Shown: positions 25,581 to 34,452 of the stretch, in pieces
Layout of the letters: each line of letters begins with the position of its first letter
How positions within the stretch are numbered: position 1 is the stretch's first letter
NCBI GenBank assembly: GCA_964525165.1
Contig: CAZGGG010000007.1
Span: 12,089 to 76,088, forward strand
Source: JAWLFI01 sp964525165
GTDB lineage: Bacteria > Bacteroidota > Bacteroidia > Chitinophagales > Saprospiraceae
Length of the DNA: 64,000 nucleotides
Reading direction: 5' to 3'
Made by a program: the position numbers and the translations under genes
The notes under the pieces: generated by a model
What the model saw: the letters and a program-made list of their open reading frames with translations, nothing else
Database searches by the model: none
What the model was told of the DNA's origin: nothing

Positions 25581-26588
25581 ATGAGTAAAAAGACAGTTTT
25601 TTCAGGTATTCAGCCTACGGGGAGCGTTCATTTTGGTAATTATTTTGGGGCCTTGGCCAATTGGGTAGAAATGCAACAGCATTATAATTGCTATTTCTGC
25701 ATTGTGAATTATCACGCAATGACTATGCCTTATCAACCGAAAAAGTTACTAGAGCATACTTGGCAGATGGCGATTGATATGTTATCCATTGGCATTCAGC
25801 CGGAACACCTTTTTTTACAGTCTTTGGTACCTGAACATACTGAATTGAATTGGATTTTGAATTGTTTTACTTCTTATGGACAGCTAGGTAGAATGACTCA
25901 ATTCAAGGATAAGAGCCAACAATCTTCTACTGCTTCCGAAGGTTTTATCAGTGCCGGACTCTTTGATTATCCGGTTTTGCAAACTGCAGATATTCTCTTG
26001 TATAAAGCAGACTTAGTGCCTGTCGGAAAAGATCAGGATCAACACTTAGAACTTACCCGCGATATTGCGCAAAGATTTAATCAACAATTAGGCAAGGAGT
26101 ATTTTGCGCTTCCGGAAGCAACCTACACCGAAGCGCCTAAAATTCTATCTACGGCTGATCCATCCAGAAAAATGTCCAAAAGTGCCGGGGAAAAGCATTT
26201 TATTTCCCTTTTCGAAACTGAAAAACGGATTGAGAAACAAATAAAATCTGCTGTTACGGATACGGGAGAGGTATCTGATACAATGAGTCCGGGAGTTGAA
26301 AACCTATTTACGCTTTTACGTATGGCCGGAGGTCACGAAGCTCACGAATCATTAATGCAGGACCATGCATCCGGAAGCCTAAAATATGTCGACTTAAAAC
26401 AAGCAACTTCAGACGCACTGATAGACTTCAATAAACCCATCATTGAAAAACGGTCAGAATTAATGGCTGACCGCAAGAAGGTAAAAGATCAAATCAAACA
26501 ATCTTCTTACGAAATCCGAAAAGTGGCGCAGGAAACTATCAAAGAGGTAAAGCAACTTGCGGGTCTGCCGAATGTTCGTTTTACTTAA
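25581..26588 (+). CDS. trpS: tryptophanyl-tRNA synthetase
   Basis: A 335-residue class I aminoacyl-tRNA synthetase that charges tRNA-Trp. The N-terminal SGIQPTGSVHFGNYFGAL holds the HIGH-type signature (HFGN, residues 17-20) and DPSRKMSKSAGEKHF the KMSKS loop; the intervening LQTADILLYKADLVPVGKDQDQHLELTRDI block is characteristic of TrpRS rather than TyrRS. ATG at 25581 is chosen over an in-frame TTG at 25572, which falls on the expected transcription start. The 3' end overlaps the convergent GH31 gene by 8 bp. Confidence 0.96.
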   Translation: MSKKTVFSGIQPTGSVHFGNYFGALANWVEMQQHYNCYFCIVNYHAMTMPYQPKKLLEHTWQMAIDMLSIGIQPEHLFLQSLVPEHTELNWILNCFTSYGQLGRMTQFKDKSQQSSTASEGFISAGLFDYPVLQTADILLYKADLVPVGKDQDQHLELTRDIAQRFNQQLGKEYFALPEATYTEAPKILSTADPSRKMSKSAGEKHFISLFETEKRIEKQIKSAVTDTGEVSDTMSPGVENLFTLLRMAGGHEAHESLMQDHASGSLKYVDLKQATSDALIDFNKPIIEKRSELMADRKKVKDQIKQSSYEIRKVAQETIKEVKQLAGLPNVRFT

Positions 26589-28971
26589 GTTTGATTTCTT
26601 TAAATCGCTCACTTACGATGATATAAGGTTTTCCTTCTTCTGTAAGCAGATGTTCAAAATTACTTTCTGTTTCGTCTACCGTAATGCTAGATGGTGTAAA
26701 GGGTAGTCCATGGAGAATGATTTTATAACTATCGTAAGACGGCTGGTATTCCCCCGATCGATGTTGAAGAATTCTGACTTGTTCTGATTGTCCATCTACT
26801 TTGAAAACCTTTTCATTAAAATAGCCTCGTTTATAATCATATCCATCCCCACGATCTTCATAGAGAAAGTTTTCTTCACGTCCGGATGTATAGTATACAT
26901 GTATATCCAATTGCGTGATTTTTTTCTCTCCAACATACTGTTGTGTGGGATACATAGGGATAACGCTTCCGGGCTTTACAAAGAGCGGGATTTGGTGTAA
27001 ACCACATTTTACCCAAACTTCTTTCTTGCCTTCCACGATGGAATCATCCCATAAAGAATACCAAGGACCTTCCGGCAAATAGACTCTTCTGCCTTCTGCT
27101 CCGGCTTGTAAAACAGGACATACCAAGAGGCGGTCACCTATCATAAATTCATCTTCTCTGTAATAGGTATCCGGATCATGAATGTCTAAAAAGGAGATCG
27201 GCCTCAGAATGGGCGTCCCTCTTTTTACATATTGATAAAAGGTGGTATATAAATAGGGAAGTAATTGATATCTAAGGTTGATAAAGGAACGTACAATCGA
27301 TAGAGCTTCTTCACCAAATGACCAGGGCTCCTGATTCCCATGATCTCCTGAACTATGTGTTCTCATGAAAGGGTGGAAAGTAGCTAATTGTTCCCAACGG
27401 ATATATAGCTCTGAATTGGGATGTTCAATGAATCCACCTATGTCTGAGCCTGCAAATGAGAAGCCGGATATTGCGAGTCTTTGGCACTGAAGATTGGCAA
27501 TATGTAAATGTTCCCAGCTTGCAATATTATCTCCTGTCCACACAGAACTATACCGCTGCCCTCCGGAGTATGTAGAACGAGTAATGATGAAGGGCCTATT
27601 GGGATAGGACGATTGCTTGACTCCATCATAGGTCGCTCTGGACATTTGCATTCCATAAATGTTGTGCGCTTTTCTGTGACTGCAAAAATGCCCATCATAA
27701 TTGTGTCGAACGTCGTCAGGGAAGGTCTTGGAGGGTGTTTCGAAAATTGCGGGTTCATTCATGTCATTCCAAACTCCTTTAATACCTACATCCTCAATTA
27801 ACTCCTGAAATAAACCTGCCCACCATTTTCGAACTTCAGGATTAGTGAAATCGGGAAAGTAACATTCGCCCGGCCAAACTTTTCCTTTCATATAAGGACC
27901 ATCGGCTCTTTTACAGAAATATCCTTTTTCAAACCCTTCCTTAAAAACATCGTACTCAAGATCTACCTTAATTCCGGGATCGATGATGACAATGGTTTTA
28001 AAACCATCTTCTGCTAAATCAGCAACCATTTTTTTGGGTTCAGGAAATTTTTCCTGGTCCCAGGTGAAACAGCGGAATCCGTCCATATAATCAATGTCGA
28101 GATAGATGGCATCGCAAGGAATAGCTCTCTTTCTAAATTCCTGTGTCACCATTCTCACTTCAGATTCCGGATAATAGCTCCACTTGCATTGATGATAGCC
28201 TAAAGCCCATAAAGGAGGCAATTCAGGTCTACCTGTCAACCTGGTGTAGCGTTCTGTTACTTTTAAAGGATTGGAACCATAAATGAAATAGTAATTCAAT
28301 TCTCCTCCTTGAGCCCAAAAGGATGTAACAGATTTGCGCTCACTGGCAAAGTCAAAAAAGCTTTTAAAGGTGTTATCGAAAAAAATCCCATAACACAATT
28401 GTCGATGCATCCCAATGTAAACAGGGATATTCTTGTACAAAGGATCTGTGTCTTTATGATAACCATATTCATCTGTACCCCATATGGTAAATCTTTTATC
28501 CCGAAGGTTGAATTGCACAGGTTTGTCACCCAAGCCATAAAAGTGCTCACCGTTCAGAGCTCTTTTGGTCATTTTTACAATATTCCCTCCATATTCAGGG
28601 TGTGGCTCCCAATGAAATCCTAATTCATCCTGATTGAGCAATTGTCCCTCTTGATTGTAAATGCTTTTTCTCAATCCGGAGCGATCAATCTTACAGGACA
28701 TTTTGGGTGTTTTAATCCAAATGGCATCCTTTTTTTCTTCCAAGTTGATTTCATTATATCCTCTGCTATATCCTTCATCTATGGCATATGAAAAGTCAGC
28801 CTCAAAGAAGCCGTCAGTTGCATAGGTAAAGCGGAATACATGGTCTGTAATGACTTGTACCCTGAGACATACGCCATTATGGGCATAGCAGTAAATCGTA
28901 TCACCCTTTTGCTCAAAGCTCAATAAAAAATCCGGGTGATAATTCTGTTGGATGATGTTTGCTCCTTCCAT
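26581..28971 (-). CDS. cytosolic GH31 alpha-glucosidase
   Basis: A 796-residue glycoside hydrolase family 31 enzyme without signal peptide. An N-terminal mutarotase-like beta domain (1-240) is followed by the TIM barrel, with the nucleophile Asp403 in GVWNDMNEPAIF and the acid/base Asp481 in WTGDNIASW, then C-terminal beta domains (LLVCPVLQAGAEGRRVYLPEG). It probably releases glucose from maltose or short alpha-glucans; GH31 also contains alpha-xylosidases and others, so specificity is not proved. It diverges from a CBM48 gene across a symmetric promoter and stands near the glgE cluster, which favours an alpha-glucan role. Confidence 0.92.
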   Translation of the reverse strand: MEGANIIQQNYHPDFLLSFEQKGDTIYCYAHNGVCLRVQVITDHVFRFTYATDGFFEADFSYAIDEGYSRGYNEINLEEKKDAIWIKTPKMSCKIDRSGLRKSIYNQEGQLLNQDELGFHWEPHPEYGGNIVKMTKRALNGEHFYGLGDKPVQFNLRDKRFTIWGTDEYGYHKDTDPLYKNIPVYIGMHRQLCYGIFFDNTFKSFFDFASERKSVTSFWAQGGELNYYFIYGSNPLKVTERYTRLTGRPELPPLWALGYHQCKWSYYPESEVRMVTQEFRKRAIPCDAIYLDIDYMDGFRCFTWDQEKFPEPKKMVADLAEDGFKTIVIIDPGIKVDLEYDVFKEGFEKGYFCKRADGPYMKGKVWPGECYFPDFTNPEVRKWWAGLFQELIEDVGIKGVWNDMNEPAIFETPSKTFPDDVRHNYDGHFCSHRKAHNIYGMQMSRATYDGVKQSSYPNRPFIITRSTYSGGQRYSSVWTGDNIASWEHLHIANLQCQRLAISGFSFAGSDIGGFIEHPNSELYIRWEQLATFHPFMRTHSSGDHGNQEPWSFGEEALSIVRSFINLRYQLLPYLYTTFYQYVKRGTPILRPISFLDIHDPDTYYREDEFMIGDRLLVCPVLQAGAEGRRVYLPEGPWYSLWDDSIVEGKKEVWVKCGLHQIPLFVKPGSVIPMYPTQQYVGEKKITQLDIHVYYTSGREENFLYEDRGDGYDYKRGYFNEKVFKVDGQSEQVRILQHRSGEYQPSYDSYKIILHGLPFTPSSITVDETESNFEHLLTEEGKPYIIVSERFKEIKLK

Positions 28972-28987
28972 TTAACATTAAAATAAT

Positions 28988-29040
28988 TTGGACAATTCAA
29001 GCCTTATTGTAAACTTTACACTAAGTTACTAAAAAATCAA
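28988..29040. promoter_or_regulatory. symmetric divergent promoter, GH31 gene / CBM48 gene
   Basis: TTG (28988-28990), 19 bp, TAAACTTTA (29010-29018), 19 bp, CAA (29038-29040). The central 9-mer reads as a -7-like element on both strands, and each strand has a TTG exactly 19 bp upstream of it. Start codons lie 24 bp (plus, 29043) and 38 bp (minus, 28971) beyond the core. The -7 core fits TAnnTTTG only partly. Confidence 0.5.
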
Positions 29041-29042
29041 TT

Positions 29043-29342
29043 ATGAGCATTCAAAAACGTTACCTTAAAAGCAAGCCCATTTGCAAAACAACCTTTCGTT
29101 TGAAGCCGGAGGAAGGTGTAAGCTTCGATGATACGGCTATAGCCGGTACCTTTAACGATTGGACTCCTGAACCCATGAAAGGGCTTAAAGATGGGAGCTT
29201 CAAAATTGAATTTGACCTGGAACAAGGCAAAACCTATGAGTTCAGATATGTGATTGGCGCAGAAAAATGGGTAAATGACGAGGAAGCGGATGCATATGTT
29301 CCGAATAATATAGACGGCGACAATAGTGTAGTTCATTGTTAA
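29043..29342 (+). CDS. CBM48 / isoamylase early-set domain protein
   Basis: A 99-residue stand-alone glycogen-binding-type domain. The beta-sandwich signature is clear: KTTFRLKPE, AIAGTFNDWTPEPM, KIEFDLEQGKTYEFRYVIG and the EADAYVPNNIDGDNSV ending, as in AMPK-beta and isoamylase N-terminal domains; GTFNDW corresponds to the carbohydrate-contact turn. No signal peptide, so it is cytosolic and may tether enzymes to glycogen or sense it. Divergent from the GH31 gene and closed by its own terminator. Family call firm, role inferred. Confidence 0.87.
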   Translation: MSIQKRYLKSKPICKTTFRLKPEEGVSFDDTAIAGTFNDWTPEPMKGLKDGSFKIEFDLEQGKTYEFRYVIGAEKWVNDEEADAYVPNNIDGDNSVVHC

Positions 29343-29377
29343 GCCGCATTAAGATGTTCTTTTGTTTAGTGTTCTAT

Positions 29378-29413
29378 AGGGACGAATAGTGTAAACTGTT
29401 TGTCCCTTTTTTA
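29378..29413 (+). terminator. terminator after the CBM48 gene
   Basis: A 12-bp stem (29378-29389 with 29396-29407, including three G-T pairs), loop TGTAAA, followed by six T. It ends the plus-strand CBM48 transcript just before the 3' end of the converging lipoprotein gene. Confidence 0.85.
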
Positions 29414-30649
29414 TGGTATGGGTAAACCCATGACAAAAAAGTTATCATTAATGATGATTTGATTTCTTGTTTCGTCTATAACCGGAACCGTTCGAAAACC
29501 TAAAAATGAGTTTTGCATCATCTGAGCGCTTGGCGAAAAGTCGTTGAGGATAACTTGACCATCATTGGCCTGTATACAGTTGAATTTTGATTCAGATGTG
29601 AAATATATTTTCCCATCATGATACATCATCTTCGAAGGGTTGCGGAATGACTGCTCATCGTCTCCAATTTTCCATCTTGTATTTCCGGTCGAAGTCTCTA
29701 ATGCATATAAGTGTTGATCTTCCGTATTAACTATGAGGAGATCATTCACCACCAGAAGATTGCAGGTTTGACTGATTTGATCTATCCTCTTGCGCCAGAG
29801 TTCGCTTCCATCGGTTTGACTTAGGCAAATCACTTCTGTACCGGTTTGTAGAAAAACCCTGCCATTGGCGTAAGCCATATCACCTTTCACAAAACCTGCA
29901 CCTTTTGCTACTTCGGAGACACTCCAAATTTCTGATCCGGAATCCAAGCTGAACGCATGAACATCCAATCTTGCTTGATTCATGCTGTTTAGTCCATGAA
30001 CTTGTGCATAGAGTACTTGATTTTCCGCATTGAAGGTGAGGCATCCAAAGGTAGGATGGAAGCCATCGTAGGTCTCACGATCCTTAGATAAATAATTTCT
30101 GATGACATTTCCCGTAAGGGGAGAAAGTTCAACTAATTCAGCTCTTCTTGGGTTCCCGGAAGGAGTGGGGCCAAACTGATGTATGATAAAAAATCGATCC
30201 TCGAACACCCAAGAAGGGTCCTCGCCGAATTCAGGTGACTCATAATTATTTTGCAGTCGACCCTCATCCCCATCATAGACAAAAGTTGATGTATTGGCAT
30301 GCAATAAAAAATGTCGCCGGTCTATGATGTGTGGACCTGAAGTAAAAGTGCTGATATTGATAGGGTAGTTGTCCTCATGCAATAACAATCCGTCTTCAGG
30401 ATTCAGCATCCTCACTCTTAGGTAGGGGGATACTCTTTCACTTTGAGTAATTAATTGATCATTGATAATGCCCATGTAAGGGCTATTGTCTCTCAGGGTG
30501 TCCGGATTGAGGGGAGCGCTCCACAAAGGTTTCAATGAAGATGGAAAGCTATCGATTCCCGGCATAGGGGGAGGAGGACTGACCATGAGATCTTTACTAC
30601 AACTGATAAATACAATAAAGCAAAGGAAAAGAGGTATGAGTAATTTCAT
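29411..30649 (-). CDS. PQQ-like beta-propeller lipoprotein
   Basis: A 412-residue lipoprotein (lipobox VFISC, Cys17) with a beta-propeller of PQQ/quinoprotein type. Repeats include LDSGSEIWSVSEV, TDGSELWRKRIDQI, and LYALETSTGNTRWKIGDDE, each with the buried Trp typical of these blades. It lacks recognisable cofactor or calcium ligands of true PQQ dehydrogenases, so a binding or scaffold role is more likely than an enzymatic one. It sits 26 bp downstream of the T9SS secreted-protein gene and is probably its operon partner. Confidence 0.85.
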   Translation of the reverse strand: MKLLIPLFLCFIVFISCSKDLMVSPPPPMPGIDSFPSSLKPLWSAPLNPDTLRDNSPYMGIINDQLITQSERVSPYLRVRMLNPEDGLLLHEDNYPINISTFTSGPHIIDRRHFLLHANTSTFVYDGDEGRLQNNYESPEFGEDPSWVFEDRFFIIHQFGPTPSGNPRRAELVELSPLTGNVIRNYLSKDRETYDGFHPTFGCLTFNAENQVLYAQVHGLNSMNQARLDVHAFSLDSGSEIWSVSEVAKGAGFVKGDMAYANGRVFLQTGTEVICLSQTDGSELWRKRIDQISQTCNLLVVNDLLIVNTEDQHLYALETSTGNTRWKIGDDEQSFRNPSKMMYHDGKIYFTSESKFNCIQANDGQVILNDFSPSAQMMQNSFLGFRTVPVIDETRNQIIINDNFFVMGLPIP

Positions 30650-30675
30650 AAAATATAAATTGAAGCTCTAAAGTA

Positions 30676-32532
30676 TCAATTTAGTTTCAGAAATCCTTTC
30701 CGTAAGAAACGGTCTTGTGTTTGTAGTTCCAGTAGATAGTAACCCGCCGGCCATTTTCCTATAAATATAGGACCCGCCCAATTTGTGCCCTTTTGCAGCA
30801 GCAACCCTTGGCTGTTTTTGATAGTCCATTCAGAAATATGGGGTAGGTCAGGAGATTTCAAATCAATCCAATCGGATGCAGGATTAGGGTAGAGCAAGGC
30901 AGAGAATCGGTTTGCTTTCTGTTGCGTAGATACAGTTTGACTACAAGCATCGATATGAGCGACGATCGCACGATATTTGGGTGCTTGCTCGTAGGGTGGA
31001 AATTCATAGAATTGAGAACTGAGTGCGCCAAAATTTCCGTAGGCTCCTTGATTGGGGTCCTCCCATAGAGGAGCGATAAAACTAAAATGCATCAATAAAG
31101 AAGGTTCTGCACTTAGTTGAGCAAGTGTGTCAAACAGCTCTTGATAAAGTTGATACATCAATGGGGACTCCTGTGCAGCCATCAGTGCAGGATTGTAATC
31201 CTGAATCGTTCCCCAGGGTTGAGGCGTGAAATGCTGCCCTCCTTCATAAAAAACCAGCTTCTTCCCTTTACGTGCAGCCAGATCTGCGTGGGCGTTCCAC
31301 CCTTGAAGAACGTAATTTGAAGGATGGAATGAATAATTTCTTGCACCCTCAATCACATCTGCGGGTGTTGCTTGCGACCCTAAGAGGGCCAATTGGTCTG
31401 CATCAATAGATAGGTAGGCTGCAGGAGATATTGCGTCGATAAGATGGTCTTTCCCCGAGGATTCTATCTGACGATAAATTCGATCTCCGATATCAAACCA
31501 TCCATGCTGTGTACCTAAGACTCTTATTAAACGATCTTCTTGTCCCTCAAATTCCTCGGTCCACCATTGCATTACTTGAGCAATTCTAGGACCAAGTCTT
31601 TCCGGCCATTCAAGGTTTTGGTCTAAACTATCCAAGCCGTAATGTGCCTGGGTGAAAATCCAATTCCAGACTTCATTAGAATACTCTACATATAAATGTA
31701 GAGAAGGGTCTAATTCATTTCTAAAAAGACGCGCTACATTACGAACATAGTCTTCGGAAGCTCTATGGGGCACACATACCCAGGCATCAGCTTGTTTGTA
31801 ATTACAGATATCTATCATCGTTTCATAAGGGACGCCTTTAATAGTAAAGGTGAAATCATCCTCCGTAGGACGATCCTCCCACTTGGACAAGGTAGAGTTG
31901 TTGGTAGCGCCCCAGTCCATGAATCTCAATTGTTGAAAGGGTTCTAGCTTCTCTAACCAGGACTCCGTCCAGGGGTGCTCCTGATAATTCATTTCAGTTC
32001 CGGGCAATAGAAATCTGATATTTCGGATGTGATCAGAAGCTTCGCTGCGAAGGATCTCCATGGCCATAATTCCTGAGGCATCCAACCCCCCGGTCACGGC
32101 AACCTCTATTCTACCTTCTTCCTGTCTGAGTATTTGTGCATCTCCCCAGAAGTCAATTTCTCCTTTTCCATCATAAAGTAAGACATAGACTCCGGAAGGC
32201 AGCTGTCGGGTATTAGCCCAAACAGTGCGTAGGACCTGAACGGTATCGGCTTGAGGTAGATCAAAGGGTACTTGGAGAGGATACCCCTGATCATCTCTGG
32301 GGATTAGGTCAGTAAACTCTGTACTCCACGGATCCCAGGGCACCCCAGCTGACCAATCCGGGTGATTGTGGGTAATCCAGTCTCTGGCGTTTTTGAAAAT
32401 ATTTACAAAAGGGTATTCACTTCCATAATCAGTGACTCCGGCCAAGTTCGTACCGATTCGAAGGCTACAACTATCCTGTCCGTACGTTGGAATACTGAAT
32501 AGAAACACTAAAGAAAAAAGCCAAAACTTCAT
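30676..32532 (-). CDS. secreted protein, probable clan GH-A-like hydrolase, with T9SS domain
   Basis: A 618-residue exported protein. A signal peptide (1-19, ending TYGQ) is followed by an N-terminal beta region and an alpha/beta barrel-like region. Two acidic residues sit where clan GH-A glycosidases have theirs: Glu287 in VEYSNEVWNW and Glu430 in LVFYEGGQHF. The last ~75 residues are a type A T9SS sorting domain (LLYPNPASDWIDLKS, then LLQKGTNW and AGYYLLELQT). The polysaccharide family was not identified. ATG at 32532 is chosen because it opens a clean signal peptide; the longer frame to 32610 would overlap glgB and lacks one. Confidence 0.75.
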   Translation of the reverse strand: MKFWLFSLVFLFSIPTYGQDSCSLRIGTNLAGVTDYGSEYPFVNIFKNARDWITHNHPDWSAGVPWDPWSTEFTDLIPRDDQGYPLQVPFDLPQADTVQVLRTVWANTRQLPSGVYVLLYDGKGEIDFWGDAQILRQEEGRIEVAVTGGLDASGIMAMEILRSEASDHIRNIRFLLPGTEMNYQEHPWTESWLEKLEPFQQLRFMDWGATNNSTLSKWEDRPTEDDFTFTIKGVPYETMIDICNYKQADAWVCVPHRASEDYVRNVARLFRNELDPSLHLYVEYSNEVWNWIFTQAHYGLDSLDQNLEWPERLGPRIAQVMQWWTEEFEGQEDRLIRVLGTQHGWFDIGDRIYRQIESSGKDHLIDAISPAAYLSIDADQLALLGSQATPADVIEGARNYSFHPSNYVLQGWNAHADLAARKGKKLVFYEGGQHFTPQPWGTIQDYNPALMAAQESPLMYQLYQELFDTLAQLSAEPSLLMHFSFIAPLWEDPNQGAYGNFGALSSQFYEFPPYEQAPKYRAIVAHIDACSQTVSTQQKANRFSALLYPNPASDWIDLKSPDLPHISEWTIKNSQGLLLQKGTNWAGPIFIGKWPAGYYLLELQTQDRFLRKGFLKLN

Positions 32533-32581
32533 TACAGGAGATTTAGAAGTAAGAGCTTGTAAGGTATCAAATAGCTGCCTT

Positions 32582-34450
32582 CTATTGGATGCATTGTAGA
32601 AAAACGGCACCCAAAGGTGGGAGTGTGATCTCTTGGGTTACCAGTTCTCCCAGTTTTGGACCGGCATTGCTTCCTCCCCATTCTCTATGGTCGGAGTTGA
32701 AAATGCACTCAAATTGTCCCTCCGGAGTATAGAAAGTGGGATACACATTGGGTGTAAAATTTAGATAGATTAAGATGCGCTCTGTTTTTGATGTTCTCCA
32801 AAACGAAATGACAGACTGATCGGCATTCCCATAATCTAACCATGCAAATCCCTTGCTGCTGTAATTCATCTCATGTAGGCCTTTATGTGTTCTGTACAGC
32901 CTATTGAGTTCGGCTACCAAACCCTTTGTCTTATTATGTGGGTCGCTTTCCAGCAAATGCCAATCCAGAGAATATTGGTGATTCCATTCTTTCCTCTGGG
33001 CAAATTCCTGTCCCATGAACAACAATTTGGATCCCGGATGTGCATACATATATGCATAGAGTAACCTTAGATTGGCAAATTGCTGCCAATCGTCACCGGG
33101 CATGCGTTCCAGGAGTGATCCCTTGCCGTGAACCACTTCATCATGTGAAAAGGGTAAGGTAAATTGTTCACTAAATGCATAGGTCAAACTAAAAGTGATT
33201 TCTCCATGGTGGTATTTTCGATAGATGGGATCGTTCTTAAAATATTCTAAGGTGTCATTCATCCATCCCATCATCCATTTTAGGCCGAAGCCTAGTCCAC
33301 CCTCATGCACGGGCCTTGTCACGCCTGAAAATGAAGTCGACTCCTCTGCTATCATCTGAATGTCTGGATGGTGTTGGTAGAGGTGCGTATTAAGATCTTT
33401 GATGAAGTCAATAGCAGCTAGATTTTCCCTTCCCCCAAATGCATTGGGTTCCCACTCTCCATCGTTACGGCTATAATCCAGATATAACATAGATGCTACC
33501 GCATCCACACGAAGTCCGTCTACTTTGTACTGGTCCAGCCAAAAATACGCATTCGATAAAAGAAAGGATCTGACTTCGGGGCGTTCATAATTGAAAATTA
33601 AACTTTTCCAGTCAGGATGATACCCCTTCCGTCTGTCCGGATGTTCATACAAATGCGACCCATCGAAAAGACCTAGACCATGGGCATCTGAAGGGAAATG
33701 GGCAGGTACCCAGTCTAAAATCACTCCGATTCCTTCCTCATGGAATGCTTCTACCAACTGCCGAAACCCATCTGCGTCACCGAACCTTGAAGTAGGCGCA
33801 AAATACCCGGTAATTTGGTATCCCCAACTCGGATCAAAGGGATACTCCATCACAGGCATGAGCTCAACATGTGTAAATCCCATTTCTTTCACATAGGGTA
33901 CGAGCTCCTCCATTAATTCCGAATAGTAGAGGGGCCGATTATCATCTAAGGTACGCTTCCATGATGCGAGATGCACTTCATAAACGGACATTGCTTGATC
34001 AAAAGCATTGATTTTTTTACGCCTTTCGGCGAAAGAGTCTCCTGTTCTATCTTTGAGAGGAGCAGCGACTACAGAAGCTGTTTTCGGAGGGTGTTCGCAT
34101 TGACGGGCAAATGGATCTGCTTTCTCAAAAATACCCTGTACGTTTTGATTATAAATCTTGAACTTGTAAAGATCTCCTTCTCTCACATGGGGAATAAACC
34201 CCTCCCATATACCGGAAGAGTCCCATCGGACAAATAGCTCATAAGCATGACCATTCCACTGGTTGAACGATCCAATAACTTCCACCTTGTCAGCAGAGGG
34301 CGCCCAAACGGCAAAATATGCCCCTTTTACACCTTCATGTTCCATAAGATGGGCACCCATTTTTTGCCATAGATTCATGTGTTTCCCTGCTCGAAAGAGG
34401 TAGACATCTTCTTCTGTGAAACGCGGGCAAACCTGGCTGATCATTTTCAT
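32582..34450 (-). CDS. glgB: 1,4-alpha-glucan branching enzyme
   Basis: A 622-residue GH13 enzyme that makes alpha-1,6 branches in glycogen. A CBM48 domain (about 40-130; FAVWAPSADKVEVIGSFNQW) precedes the barrel. Catalytic residues are the nucleophile Asp316 in DGLRVDAVASMLYLDY, acid/base Glu369 in MIAEESTSF, and the transition-state Asp in FSHDEVVHGK. WGYQITGYFAPTSRFG is typical of branching enzymes. It follows the maltokinase gene by 2 bp and glgE by about 1.6 kb on the same strand, so branching and chain extension by GlgE are co-expressed. A second ATG two codons in is an equally possible start. Confidence 0.95.
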   Translation of the reverse strand: MKMISQVCPRFTEEDVYLFRAGKHMNLWQKMGAHLMEHEGVKGAYFAVWAPSADKVEVIGSFNQWNGHAYELFVRWDSSGIWEGFIPHVREGDLYKFKIYNQNVQGIFEKADPFARQCEHPPKTASVVAAPLKDRTGDSFAERRKKINAFDQAMSVYEVHLASWKRTLDDNRPLYYSELMEELVPYVKEMGFTHVELMPVMEYPFDPSWGYQITGYFAPTSRFGDADGFRQLVEAFHEEGIGVILDWVPAHFPSDAHGLGLFDGSHLYEHPDRRKGYHPDWKSLIFNYERPEVRSFLLSNAYFWLDQYKVDGLRVDAVASMLYLDYSRNDGEWEPNAFGGRENLAAIDFIKDLNTHLYQHHPDIQMIAEESTSFSGVTRPVHEGGLGFGLKWMMGWMNDTLEYFKNDPIYRKYHHGEITFSLTYAFSEQFTLPFSHDEVVHGKGSLLERMPGDDWQQFANLRLLYAYMYAHPGSKLLFMGQEFAQRKEWNHQYSLDWHLLESDPHNKTKGLVAELNRLYRTHKGLHEMNYSSKGFAWLDYGNADQSVISFWRTSKTERILIYLNFTPNVYPTFYTPEGQFECIFNSDHREWGGSNAGPKLGELVTQEITLPPLGAVFLQCIQ

Positions 34451-34452
34451 AT

